Origin: DATFVB01 sp963714035
Lineage (GTDB): Bacteria; Acidobacteriota; Thermoanaerobaculia; UBA5066; DATFVB01
NCBI GenBank assembly: GCA_963714035.1
Contig: OY970224.1
Coordinates: forward strand, 3,472,001 to 3,536,000
Direction of reading: 5' to 3'
DNA: 64,000 nucleotides
The position numbers were made by a program, and so were the translations under genes. Shown here piece by piece: positions 33,757-42,192 of the stretch; the first letter of the stretch is position 1, and each line of letters begins with the position of its first letter. The notes under the pieces were generated by a model. The model saw only the letters and a list, made by a program, of their open reading frames with translations, was not told the DNA's origin and searched no databases.

Positions 33757-36700
33757 TTGGGCGACGAAATTCCTCAGTCCCCGATCCGTGGAGGATGCCC
33801 CGACCTGGAGGCGATCGCCGCCTACGTGGACGGCCGTCTGTCCGGTTCGGGGAGGGCGGAGATGGAAGAGCACCTCGCCGCGTGCGACGACTGCTTCACG
33901 ATCTTTTCCGAGACGGCGCGCTCCGAGGCGGAGCTCGGACGAGCGGAATCGCCGGTGGTCGTCGCCCGGCCTGGATTCTCGCGCTGGTGGATCGCTCTCC
34001 CGATCGCCGCCGTGCTCGTCGCCGCGGCAATTCCGCTCGCAGCGGTCTTTCGCTCCCGACGCCGAATACGTCCGAACGTCGCCGAGCTCGTCGCGGCCGT
34101 CGGCGCGGAGCGCCCCTTCGAGCCGCGGCTGACCGGTGGATTCCAGTTCGGTCCGATGGCGCCGCGATACCGCGCGGCGAAGCCGCTTTCGGACACGGAC
34201 AAGTGGGAAGTGCTCGCCGCCGCGGCGAAGATCAGAAAGCATGATGAGGCGAGCTCGACCCCGGAAACGCTCGACGCACTCGGCGCGGCGAACCTCGTGC
34301 TGGGCAAGTACGACGATGCCGTGTCGAATCTCGAAGAGGCGACGCTCGAGGAGCCGAAGAACGCGCGCTACCTGACGGACCTCTCGGCCGCCTACCTCGT
34401 TCGGGCGACGGAGAAAGACCGCGCCGACGACTATCCGAAGGCGCTCGAGGCCGCGGAAAAGGCGACCGAGCTCGATCCGTCGATCCTCGAAGCATGGTTC
34501 AACCGGGCGCTCGCGCTCGACGAGCTGCCTCTCAAGAGCGAGGCCGCGAAGGCGTGGAACGATTACCTGAAACGCGACGCGAAGTCCGGCTGGGCCGACG
34601 AAGCGCGCCGCCGTCTCGCCGCGATCGCCGCGATCCCGAACCACGCCGAGGAGTGGAAGAAGGCGAAAGCCAGGATGCTCGCAGCGGCGAAGGTGGGGGA
34701 CGAGAAGACGATCCGCCAGTTGATGCCGGACTGGTGCCAGGAGACACGGGAGTGGATCGAGGAAGAGCTCTTGCCGCAGTGGGCGGAGGCGGAGCTCACC
34801 GGAAATGGTGCCGTAGCAAGCGAGGGCATTGTCTCGATCCAGGTCATCGCGGATGCGCACACCTTCACAAGCGGCGACGAAATGCTCCGAGCAACGGCGG
34901 CCGACGTCATCTCATCACCCCTGCTCGGGCGCAGGCGGAGAGCGACAGCGTTCATCGCTTACGAAGCGGCCAAAGGGCTGCACAAGGAATTTCGGATTCC
35001 GGAAGCTCTGGAGAAGTTTCACGAGGCGGCCGCCGCGCTCGACGGAACGGACAACCCTTTGCGTCATTGGGTCGAGTACTACGAGGCGAGCTGTGCGTAC
35101 TACTCGATGCGGTACGACGATGGGCAAATGGGTTTTTCGCGGGCCGCGCCGCTGGCCGAGGAACGCGGTTACCTGGCTCTTGCGGCCCGCTGTCGGATGA
35201 TGTTGGGACTCTGTCTCGCCCTGAAGGAGGATTTCGGTCCAGCGTTTCGCGAGTACCTGACATCCGAAAAGCTGCTCGAGCGAGCGCGGGAGAATGAAAA
35301 CCTTGCCTACCTGAGCTCGCTCGTGGCCGATCAGTTCATGGATCTGGGCGAGCCGGGTCGCGAATGGGAATGGCGGCTCCGAGCGATCCGGCGCCTTCCT
35401 CAAGTCGCGGCGTCGCGGCCAAACTACATGGTCCTCGCGGCCTGCGCGCGGTCGCTCGCCGATGCCGGTGCATCGGAGGCGGCCCTGGACCTGCAGCTGC
35501 CCGCCACGGAGTTCGCCGTTCATTCCGGCCCGCTCCCTCACGCGGAGAGCGCCGAGGTCGAGGGCGTGTTGTTCCACGAGATCGGCGCGGATTCGAAGTC
35601 CGACCGCGCGTTTCGCGAGGCGTCGAGAGTCGTAGCGGAGCTCGCCGACTCCCGGCACCGCGATCGATTGAACGCCGACATCGGCTTCAAACGCGCCGAG
35701 GCCGAGGCGGATCGCTATCCCGCACGTTCCGAACAGGCGCTGACTTCGAGCATCGAATATTTCCGGAGAGTCGGCCTCGACGACTACCTGGCGGAGGCCT
35801 ATCTCTGCCGTGGCCGGACGCGAAAGGCTCTTCAGCGTCCGAGCGAGGCAGCGCGCGACTTCGAGGCCGGCCTGGGAGAGGTGGAGCGGGCACGGCGCAC
35901 CGAGCCCGAGTACGGGATCTCGTTCTTCGACCGGGCCCGCGGTTTGATCGATGGGCTCGTCGAGACCGAAATCGAGCAGGGACGTCCGGCCGCGGCTCTG
36001 GATTGGGTGGAGCGGACGAGGGCCCGCGACCTGCTGGCCCGACGAGGCTCGGGAGAACCCTTATCCATCGAGAGAATCCAGGCGGCGCTTCCCCCCGACC
36101 GGACTATCGTGTATTACCACGCGCTGCCGTCGAAACTGCTCGAGTGGACCGTGACCCGGTCGGAAGTTCGGTTCACTTCCGTAGACATCACCCGGGAGAG
36201 CCTCGAGAAGCGCGTGGCGCAGATCGAGGGTTTCGTCCGGCGGCGCGACGATCGAGGCTTGAGCGGGGTACTCACGAACCTCTACGGGATCCTGATTCGC
36301 CCGCTGCCGGCGAAGGAGGTTCTCTCGCGGCTGGCTTTCGTGCCCGATGGGAGACTCGCGCTCGTGCCGTTCCCCGCCCTGAGGGATCCTGCAACCGGCC
36401 GCTATCTGGTCGAGAGCCGGGACGTCGAGGTCGCGCCGAGCGGTTCGGCGCTGTCGTTCTTGCCCTCGTTGCGGCCGGGTCGGCCCGGGAGCGTTCTGTC
36501 AGTGGGCTTCTCACCCGCGGATTCGGCCGACGGGTTCCGCTCCCTTCCGAATGCGGCCGGGGAGGCCTCGCGGATTGCATCGTTCTATCCAGTGCGAGCC
36601 GTTATGACAGGCCCTGACGCGACTCCGTCGGCCTTCGCGCGGTTGGCCCCCGAGGCGGAGGTCATTCATTTTGCGGGTCACGCGATGGCGAACTCGCGGG

Positions 36701-37101
36701 CGCCGGCCCAGTCTTACCTCCTGCTTGCCTCCGAGGCGAGGGAGGATGGCCGGGTGTACGCGCGTCAACTCGCGGAGCTCAATCTCGGAGGGGTACGTCT
36801 CGTGGATCTCTCGGCCTGCGACACTGCAGGAGGAGCGCTCTCATACCAGGAAGGAGCGCTCGGTCTCGCGCGTCCCTTCCTTCTCGCCGGCGCCGGGGCG
36901 GTCGCCGCGACTTTGTGGGACGTTCCGGACGCTGGGACCGAATCTCTCGAATGCCGGTTCCATGAGGAGCTGGCAGCCGGCATCGCGCCAGACCACGCGC
37001 GCCGTCTCGCCGCCACCGCCGCGATTTCGGGCCCCGAAGTCTCCCTTCGCTCCCCCATGATCTGGGGTGCTTTTGAAGTGATCGTGGCGTCGCCTTCCTG
37101 A
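33757..37101 (+). CDS. Anti-sigma zinc finger, membrane span, TPR and CHAT protease fusion
   Basis: A protein of 1114 residues. The zinc-binding anti-sigma motif is Cys14...His39-x3-Cys43-x2-Cys46. A membrane span at about 75-100 (WWIALPIAAVLVAAAIPLAA) follows. Residues 140-300 and 400-790 are helical repeats of TPR type. The CHAT domain fills the last 300 residues, with caspase-like catalytic HFAGHA (His975) and SACDTAGG (Cys1021), both present. The start is TTG 33757 with RBS AGGAG, 11 bp after the sigma factor stop. The layout suggests a sensor outside the membrane whose CHAT protease state is linked to sigma factor release. Topology and proteolysis are inferred. Confidence 0.88.
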   Translation: MGDEIPQSPIRGGCPDLEAIAAYVDGRLSGSGRAEMEEHLAACDDCFTIFSETARSEAELGRAESPVVVARPGFSRWWIALPIAAVLVAAAIPLAAVFRSRRRIRPNVAELVAAVGAERPFEPRLTGGFQFGPMAPRYRAAKPLSDTDKWEVLAAAAKIRKHDEASSTPETLDALGAANLVLGKYDDAVSNLEEATLEEPKNARYLTDLSAAYLVRATEKDRADDYPKALEAAEKATELDPSILEAWFNRALALDELPLKSEAAKAWNDYLKRDAKSGWADEARRRLAAIAAIPNHAEEWKKAKARMLAAAKVGDEKTIRQLMPDWCQETREWIEEELLPQWAEAELTGNGAVASEGIVSIQVIADAHTFTSGDEMLRATAADVISSPLLGRRRRATAFIAYEAAKGLHKEFRIPEALEKFHEAAAALDGTDNPLRHWVEYYEASCAYYSMRYDDGQMGFSRAAPLAEERGYLALAARCRMMLGLCLALKEDFGPAFREYLTSEKLLERARENENLAYLSSLVADQFMDLGEPGREWEWRLRAIRRLPQVAASRPNYMVLAACARSLADAGASEAALDLQLPATEFAVHSGPLPHAESAEVEGVLFHEIGADSKSDRAFREASRVVAELADSRHRDRLNADIGFKRAEAEADRYPARSEQALTSSIEYFRRVGLDDYLAEAYLCRGRTRKALQRPSEAARDFEAGLGEVERARRTEPEYGISFFDRARGLIDGLVETEIEQGRPAAALDWVERTRARDLLARRGSGEPLSIERIQAALPPDRTIVYYHALPSKLLEWTVTRSEVRFTSVDITRESLEKRVAQIEGFVRRRDDRGLSGVLTNLYGILIRPLPAKEVLSRLAFVPDGRLALVPFPALRDPATGRYLVESRDVEVAPSGSALSFLPSLRPGRPGSVLSVGFSPADSADGFRSLPNAAGEASRIASFYPVRAVMTGPDATPSAFARLAPEAEVIHFAGHAMANSRAPAQSYLLLASEAREDGRVYARQLAELNLGGVRLVDLSACDTAGGALSYQEGALGLARPFLLAGAGAVAATLWDVPDAGTESLECRFHEELAAGIAPDHARRLAATAAISGPEVSLRSPMIWGAFEVIVASPS

Positions 37102-37125
37102 CGGGAGCGGCGAGAAGGAGGAAAC

Positions 37126-37291
37126 ATGAGCCTGACAGATGACCAAACTCAATTGAGTTACTTTTGACGAGGAACAGATTCCCGGCAATCAGGTTCCTGG
37201 ACCCGTCTGCGGAAGTGATCTCCGGATGACAGTCCGTAACCATAAACATTTAATTCAGGACAAGGAGGCTGAGCGATGCACTTTACGGTAA
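37126..37291 (+). other. Candidate small gene with TTT-TGA-C frameshift site
   Basis: A perfect RBS (AAGGAGGAAAC) precedes ATG 37126, but the frame ends after 13 codons (MSLTDDQTQLSYF) at TGA 37165. Skipping one base gives 41 more open codons (DEEQIPGNQVPGPVCGSDLR onward) up to TAA 37289. The junction TTT-TGA-C resembles the +1 programmed frameshift site of prfB (CTT-TGA-C), and the tRNA could re-pair on TTT. It may equally be a decayed gene or a sequence error. The extended frame overlaps the start of the next gene by 16 bp. Confidence 0.35.
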
Positions 37292-38220
37292 ACATTGATT
37301 TCCAGGGACTCTGCGCCTTCGTTCCGATCAACAACGGGAAGGCTATTTCCGTCCTCATGGTATCAACGCGAGGGATGCATCGGCATCATCCGCGACTATT
37401 CGTACAGAACGAATGCTTGGATGACGGCGACATATCGTTGTTCACCTCCTTGGAGCCATCTGCAACAGGATTCCTGACCTCATCGTGCGAGTTTTCTCGC
37501 TGCACGGCAACCATCGGAAGCGGGCCGGGTTCCATTTCCTCATGTCGGCGCGGGATCGTGGACCAGAACTACCCGGATGAACATGACGGCGACGACAGCT
37601 TCTGGATTCCGTCTTTCGCAGATTTCTCGACAAGCTTTGCCGTTCGGGCCGAAGCCCTCCGCCGCGCGCCCAATCGCTATGTCGTTAGCCGAGTTGATGT
37701 TATGGCAGGAAACTTCGTTTCGTTGAATCACATCACCTCGAGAGGGCGTTTCTCGCGATTTACTTTTACCAATCCCAGCGGCGGCAAAGGGAAATGCGAG
37801 AAGGCGTTTTCGGACTGCGTGCGATTGACCGTGGAAGCGACGCATCCAAAGTTCGCGATACCGATTGTGCGCCGGCACGGGTCCACAACCCGAAGGCACA
37901 ACCTCAAAATTTCACCGGGCGCCGACGACACGGCGTGGATGGCGTTCGTGAACCTTCCGGAAAGGCCAACCACCGACAAGAGCTCGATGACTCATATGCC
38001 GCTATATAAGAAACTGTTAAAGCCGCCTGTGCCGACGATTAAGTATCCCGAAATCGATTCGACTAAACCCACCTTCGGCGACACGCAAACGTGGCGAGCG
38101 GAGTTCTTCAACTCGCATACGTCGACATGCCCATCCGTAAGGCTGGCGTCCCCAGATTCTTCGAAGGTCGCCTTTGATAATGAAATGGGACAACGGCGTG
38201 GACGAAATGGAGAGAAATGA
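37276..38220 (+). CDS. Unrecognised protein, low-GC gene next to CHAT operon
   Basis: A protein of 314 residues starting MHFTVNIDFQGLCAFVPINN. It looks strand-rich, with eight cysteines spread through the chain and segments such as RYVVSRVDVMAGNFVSLNHI and TAWMAFVNLPERPTT. There is no signal peptide or membrane span, and no family is recognised. RBS AAGGAGG lies before ATG 37276. Its base composition is clearly less GC-rich than the flanking genes (close to half by eye), which suggests recent transfer. It lies 174 bp after the CHAT gene on the same strand and may belong to the same system. Confidence 0.65.
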   Translation: MHFTVNIDFQGLCAFVPINNGKAISVLMVSTRGMHRHHPRLFVQNECLDDGDISLFTSLEPSATGFLTSSCEFSRCTATIGSGPGSISSCRRGIVDQNYPDEHDGDDSFWIPSFADFSTSFAVRAEALRRAPNRYVVSRVDVMAGNFVSLNHITSRGRFSRFTFTNPSGGKGKCEKAFSDCVRLTVEATHPKFAIPIVRRHGSTTRRHNLKISPGADDTAWMAFVNLPERPTTDKSSMTHMPLYKKLLKPPVPTIKYPEIDSTKPTFGDTQTWRAEFFNSHTSTCPSVRLASPDSSKVAFDNEMGQRRGRNGEK

Positions 38221-38653
38221 CGAAGATAGAGCGTGGCCCGTTCGGTCTGTGGAGCCAACATTTGGAGAGCGGTGATTTGGCTTAAGAGTTCAGGAGTCGT
38301 TAACGAGCTGCTTCGCCTGCGACCTATTGAGCTATAGCCGTCGCCGCAGCAAGCGTGAATATCCGGCATCTAGTGCGCGAACGCGATGCCCGGTATATCT
38401 AGCTGCAGGGAAGCCTCGTCGATGGTACGGCCGTCTTGAGACAGGATGTGGTGACCTTGGAGAGTGGGAATGGGGGCGGCGCCCTCGGGACCGGGGTCGC
38501 CGCCCCGCTTTCCGGCAAAGGACCCCCGGACTTACCGGTCTCGAGACCCTCATGCCCGTCGCGCTGCGCCTCTTCAACTCGTCATCGCTGAGCGCATCCT
38601 GAACGGGGATTCGCCAACCTTCGTCCGTCTCTTCGGGAAACAGGGAGGTAGAG
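38221..38653 (+). other. Gene-poor stretch with decayed coding remnant
   Basis: No intact gene is visible. The segment holds many stops in all frames, a remnant similar to the end of the 41750-42094 coding part (38385-38455), and a GC-rich hairpin (GGGGCGGCG at 38473-38481 with its complement at 38498-38506). That hairpin resembles the terminator at 42106. It looks like the eroded 3' end of a relative of the secreted protein gene that follows. Confidence 0.55.
38385..38455 (+). pseudogene. Remnant of a paralogous gene end
   Basis: With one small insertion removed, this stretch reads VYL then QGSLVDGTA. That matches VYLQGRLVDGTA at 42028-42063, and the DNA similarity extends for about 70 bp. 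A GC-rich hairpin follows in both places. It suggests that a second copy of the secreted protein gene once ended here and was deleted or decayed. Confidence 0.5.
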
Positions 38654-41600
38654 ATGGATGCCAGACGGTTCCGCTCGGGTGCGCTCGCTTGGGTTTCAGT
38701 CGCGATGTCCTTGCTTCTTGCCGGGAAGGTGATGGCCCAGGAAACGATCTACGTCGGGCAGAACGACCCGTCGGCGATGCACGCCTATGCTTTCGACGGA
38801 ACGGCGTTTACGGAGCAGGCGCTGGATCCGTCGAATCCGGCGAACTACCTGCGCGGAGGGGGCGGCGACCCTTTCAACACCGCCGTCAGCGATCACTTTT
38901 TTCTGATGGGGAACCCGCAGCCAGGATTGCCGCTCTCGGTCGTCGAGCCCTTTTCTCGAACGGAGTTGCCGCGCTTGCAGGGGACGGTCGGCGCCTCCGC
39001 CTCGATCATCGTGACGGCGAACCCGGGTTTTGCCCTTACCGCCGGGTCGGCGCTCGATGGAATTCCATCGTTGGCGGTCGACGACATTTCACCGGCGAGC
39101 GATTCGTTTCTCAACGAGAGGGCGGCAATTCCGTTGCTGCCGGTCGGGGCGAGCGGTGATCCGGTCCTCCAGACCGCGACGTTCGCGAGCGTCGGCGCGG
39201 CCTGTCTGAGCCCCGATCGAACCATACTCTATCTGCCGCTCTCCGGGGGCGACCTCGGCAACGACGGTGCCATTATTGCTGTTGACTTATCGGGCCTGCC
39301 CTCGCTCAGCATCATGGGCGCGGTCCGGCTGCCCGGTAACCCCGCTTCTGGCCTTCGCTGCGGAACGATCGGTGGAGCGCCTTACCTCTTCGTCGCCAGC
39401 TACAACCTGCTGATGCTGCCGGTTTCCGGCGCCACATTCGGAACGCCGATCGGTTTCAATGCCGGGTACGATTCAGACACGGGCCAGTACTGGATTGTCC
39501 AGGACGTCTACATTGAGGATGGGCCCTCACCGAAGGCGATCGGTCTGATCGTTTCCTACAAGGACTTCACCTACACCTCCGCGGAAGAAGAACTCGTGAC
39601 GATCGAGCTGTCCGGATCGCTGACGGACGGCGGCGGCGGAACATGCGTGACCGGCGGTGCCCGGCCCTGCGCGTCGAGCACCACACCCATCGACCTCAAC
39701 GCCGACGGCAGCGGGCTGCGAGCCGAGCCTTCGCTCGACGGCCAGTATCTCTACGTCCTCGAGTCCGCGTACGATACCCTGTTCTGTCCCTCCCGGCTTC
39801 ACGCTTTCAGCATTGCCGGACTCAACGCCGGCTCAGCCAGTGCCCACATCACGACCCGATTCATCGACTCGGATACCGCCTGTCCACCCGACGAGCCACG
39901 GAGCTCGGCTGACTACATTGGTTGGCTCCAGCGGCCGGAAATCGTCGCCTGGGCTGTTGGATTGACGGTCCGAAATGCCGTTACGCCGGCGGGGTCCGGA
40001 ATCAAGATCGTGGACGCAAACACCGAGGTCGGAAAGATCTTCGCCAACGATACGGGCCATGCGCTGACGGTGTCCGGGTCGAGTCTCGACAGAGTCGTTG
40101 CCGCTTACCTGGGCCGGACGGCCCTGACGATCGTGGCGCGTTCGAGCACAAGTCTGACGTTATCCATCCCGCAGTTCATCCCGAGCGGCGATCCCTCGCT
40201 GGCGCTGACGGACTCGACGGGAGGCGTTACGGTCTTTCCCACGACCTTCACCGTCAATGATTCATTGCAGTATCTGCCGAAAACGGTCGTCTATGGACTC
40301 GGCTTCTCCTCCGCGCAATATTCACAGATCAGCGCGGCATCGGGAAGCGAGGTTGTATCGAATTTTCCGTCCTATACACAGGGAACCCTGTTCGGCCAGG
40401 TTACGAAGGACGGGCGGTACCTCCTGACGTCCGGATTCCGGGACGGTCGCGTCGCCGTTCACAGCCTGATCGCAAATTCGGCTGCTCCCGGTCCGGACCA
40501 CGCGTACGGTTGGAACACGTTTGTCGAAGCGCTGTATTCGGCCGGTGACTCCGGGATCGTAGGAAACATGGTTCAAAATCCGGCGGCCGGACGAGATACC
40601 ATCTACATCAGCACTGACTACGATGCGGTTTACCTGATCGACCCAGCGACCTATCCTCCGACATTCATCGACGCGGATGGAGATGCGTCGACGACGGATC
40701 CCGGCATGGAGTTTTATCCCGGTGTGAGCGGAATTCCACTTCCTACCGACGGTTACCGATCTCTCGCGATCCGGGCTGACGGAGCGCATGAGTATCTCTA
40801 TTCCGCGACCGGGGCTCGTATCGTTCGGATCGACGTGACGACGGACCACGTGACCGCGGCGAACGTAACGTCCTATTCGACCGGGCTGCCTGGAGGAAGT
40901 TCCCGCACTCTCGCCTTTTCGGTCGACGGTACGGAACTCTTCTTCAATAGCAGCGCTGAGGCGACGATTCGTGTGTACCCGCGAAGCACCTCGGACGGAT
41001 CGATCAATACGAGCTCGTATACGACGCTGACCTCGCCGGCTGGATGGAGTGCCGGCGAGCGTCTCTTCCTTCTGGCGTCGGCCGACGGTCGGTATCTCTA
41101 CGCGGCCGCGCCCGCCGAGAGTAGACTCGACATCTTCGATCTGCGCGACCTCTCGAACATTACGTACGCCACCAGCGTCTCGCTTCCTGACGGCGTTTCG
41201 GGTCTCGTCGCCTCGGTGGCCGGGGACTACCTGTTTGTTCCCGTAACGAGCGATGACTCCGTGGTCTCGATCTATGAGGGCGCGCCGGCGCCGGGACTGA
41301 CGCCCCACCAGATCATCTCTTCGGCAGGCGCCGCGTCGGGGATCGCAGGTGTGGCCATTTCGCCCGGCGCGGGAACTGACGCCGGCACGAACGTCGCCGT
41401 CACCCCGACGCAGGACTCGACGATCACCTTCTCGGACGTCACGTCGGCCGGGAACACGACGGTCACCAGCTCCAACAGCTCGGCGATCACCGTGCCTCCG
41501 AATTTCGAGATCGCGGCAAACGGCCAGGCGCCGGTGTTCTACGACGTGTCGACGACGGCGAGCTTCGACGGCTCGGTCACGGTGTGCTTCTCGTACCCCG

Positions 41601-41749
41601 TGAGCACTCTGTCGTCCGATGCCCTGCAGAGCCTCACGCTTCTTCACCAGCAGGGAGCGGCATTCGTGGCGATCCCGACGACGCCCGACGCCGTGAAAAA
41701 CCTCGTCTGCGGCCAGGTCACGAGCTTCTCCCAGTTCGTCATCGCCTAG
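38654..41749 (+). CDS. Large secreted beta-propeller protein, ends at in-frame TAG
   Basis: A protein of 1031 residues. A signal peptide (ALAWVSVAMSLLLAGKVMAQ) is followed by propeller-like repeats (LSPDRTILYLPL, LDGQYLYVLESAYDTL, ASADGRYLYAAAPAESRLDI). An IPT-like or Ig-like segment lies near 470-530 (ALTVSGSSLDRVVAAYLG), and a final beta domain ends VCGQVTSFSQFVIA. The TAG at 41747 is followed by 115 open codons in the same frame that encode a domain usually fused to such a C-terminus, so the gene seems split by a nonsense codon. RBS GGGAGG precedes the ATG. The function is unknown; surface display is likely. Confidence 0.85.
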   Translation: MDARRFRSGALAWVSVAMSLLLAGKVMAQETIYVGQNDPSAMHAYAFDGTAFTEQALDPSNPANYLRGGGGDPFNTAVSDHFFLMGNPQPGLPLSVVEPFSRTELPRLQGTVGASASIIVTANPGFALTAGSALDGIPSLAVDDISPASDSFLNERAAIPLLPVGASGDPVLQTATFASVGAACLSPDRTILYLPLSGGDLGNDGAIIAVDLSGLPSLSIMGAVRLPGNPASGLRCGTIGGAPYLFVASYNLLMLPVSGATFGTPIGFNAGYDSDTGQYWIVQDVYIEDGPSPKAIGLIVSYKDFTYTSAEEELVTIELSGSLTDGGGGTCVTGGARPCASSTTPIDLNADGSGLRAEPSLDGQYLYVLESAYDTLFCPSRLHAFSIAGLNAGSASAHITTRFIDSDTACPPDEPRSSADYIGWLQRPEIVAWAVGLTVRNAVTPAGSGIKIVDANTEVGKIFANDTGHALTVSGSSLDRVVAAYLGRTALTIVARSSTSLTLSIPQFIPSGDPSLALTDSTGGVTVFPTTFTVNDSLQYLPKTVVYGLGFSSAQYSQISAASGSEVVSNFPSYTQGTLFGQVTKDGRYLLTSGFRDGRVAVHSLIANSAAPGPDHAYGWNTFVEALYSAGDSGIVGNMVQNPAAGRDTIYISTDYDAVYLIDPATYPPTFIDADGDASTTDPGMEFYPGVSGIPLPTDGYRSLAIRADGAHEYLYSATGARIVRIDVTTDHVTAANVTSYSTGLPGGSSRTLAFSVDGTELFFNSSAEATIRVYPRSTSDGSINTSSYTTLTSPAGWSAGERLFLLASADGRYLYAAAPAESRLDIFDLRDLSNITYATSVSLPDGVSGLVASVAGDYLFVPVTSDDSVVSIYEGAPAPGLTPHQIISSAGAASGIAGVAISPGAGTDAGTNVAVTPTQDSTITFSDVTSAGNTTVTSSNSSAITVPPNFEIAANGQAPVFYDVSTTASFDGSVTVCFSYPVSTLSSDALQSLTLLHQQGAAFVAIPTTPDAVKNLVCGQVTSFSQFVIA

Positions 41750-42094
41750 GCGACGATTCCGGTGAGCGTCGCCGCTCAGGGCAGCTTCCCCCTGAAGAGC
41801 AACGGGAACCTCAACCTGACGATCTTCGGCACCGCGACGTTCGATGCGACGCGGATCGACGCGTCGACGCTGATCCTTCTCCCGCGGGGAGCGATCTCGA
41901 CGTTCGGTCCCGGGGCGAAGGTCTCGGGCACGCAGGACATCAACAAGGACCACATTCGCGACCTGACCGTTGCCTTCCCGAGACAGAGCCTCAACATTAA
42001 CGGTTCATCGGGAAGCTCCGGGACCGTGTATCTCCAGGGCCGCCTCGTCGACGGGACGGCGTTCTCCGGGACGGCAACCGTGTCCTTCAAATAG
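41750..42094 (+). pseudogene. C-terminal domain of the secreted protein, behind a TAG
   Basis: The frame continues directly from the TAG for 114 codons to a TAG at 42092. It reads VSVAAQGSFPLKSNGNLNLT, then GTATFDATRIDASTLILLP and DINKDHIRDLTVAFP. This matches the beta-sandwich domain that commonly ends secreted proteins with a VPVAIL-type block and D-x-N-x-D calcium-like motif. There is no own start with RBS (a GTG at 41762 lacks one). Its codons show no decay, so the stop is recent or is read through. Confidence 0.65.
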
Positions 42095-42105
42095 AAGGGC
42101 GCATA

Positions 42106-42135
42106 AGGGGCGGCGCGCGAGCGCCGCCCCTCTTC
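42106..42135 (+). terminator. Rho-independent terminator after the secreted protein gene
   Basis: A perfect 11-bp stem AGGGGCGGCGC (42106-42116) and its complement (42121-42131) closes a GCGA tetraloop, followed by CTTCTC. The run of T is weak, but stem and loop are strong. Its place just after the TAG at 42092 supports 38654-42094 being one transcription unit. Confidence 0.75.
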
Positions 42136-42192
42136 TCGCGCCCGGAATCCTCTTCCCGCGTCCGTCTCTTCCCCCAGAAGCCGGAGGATCAC

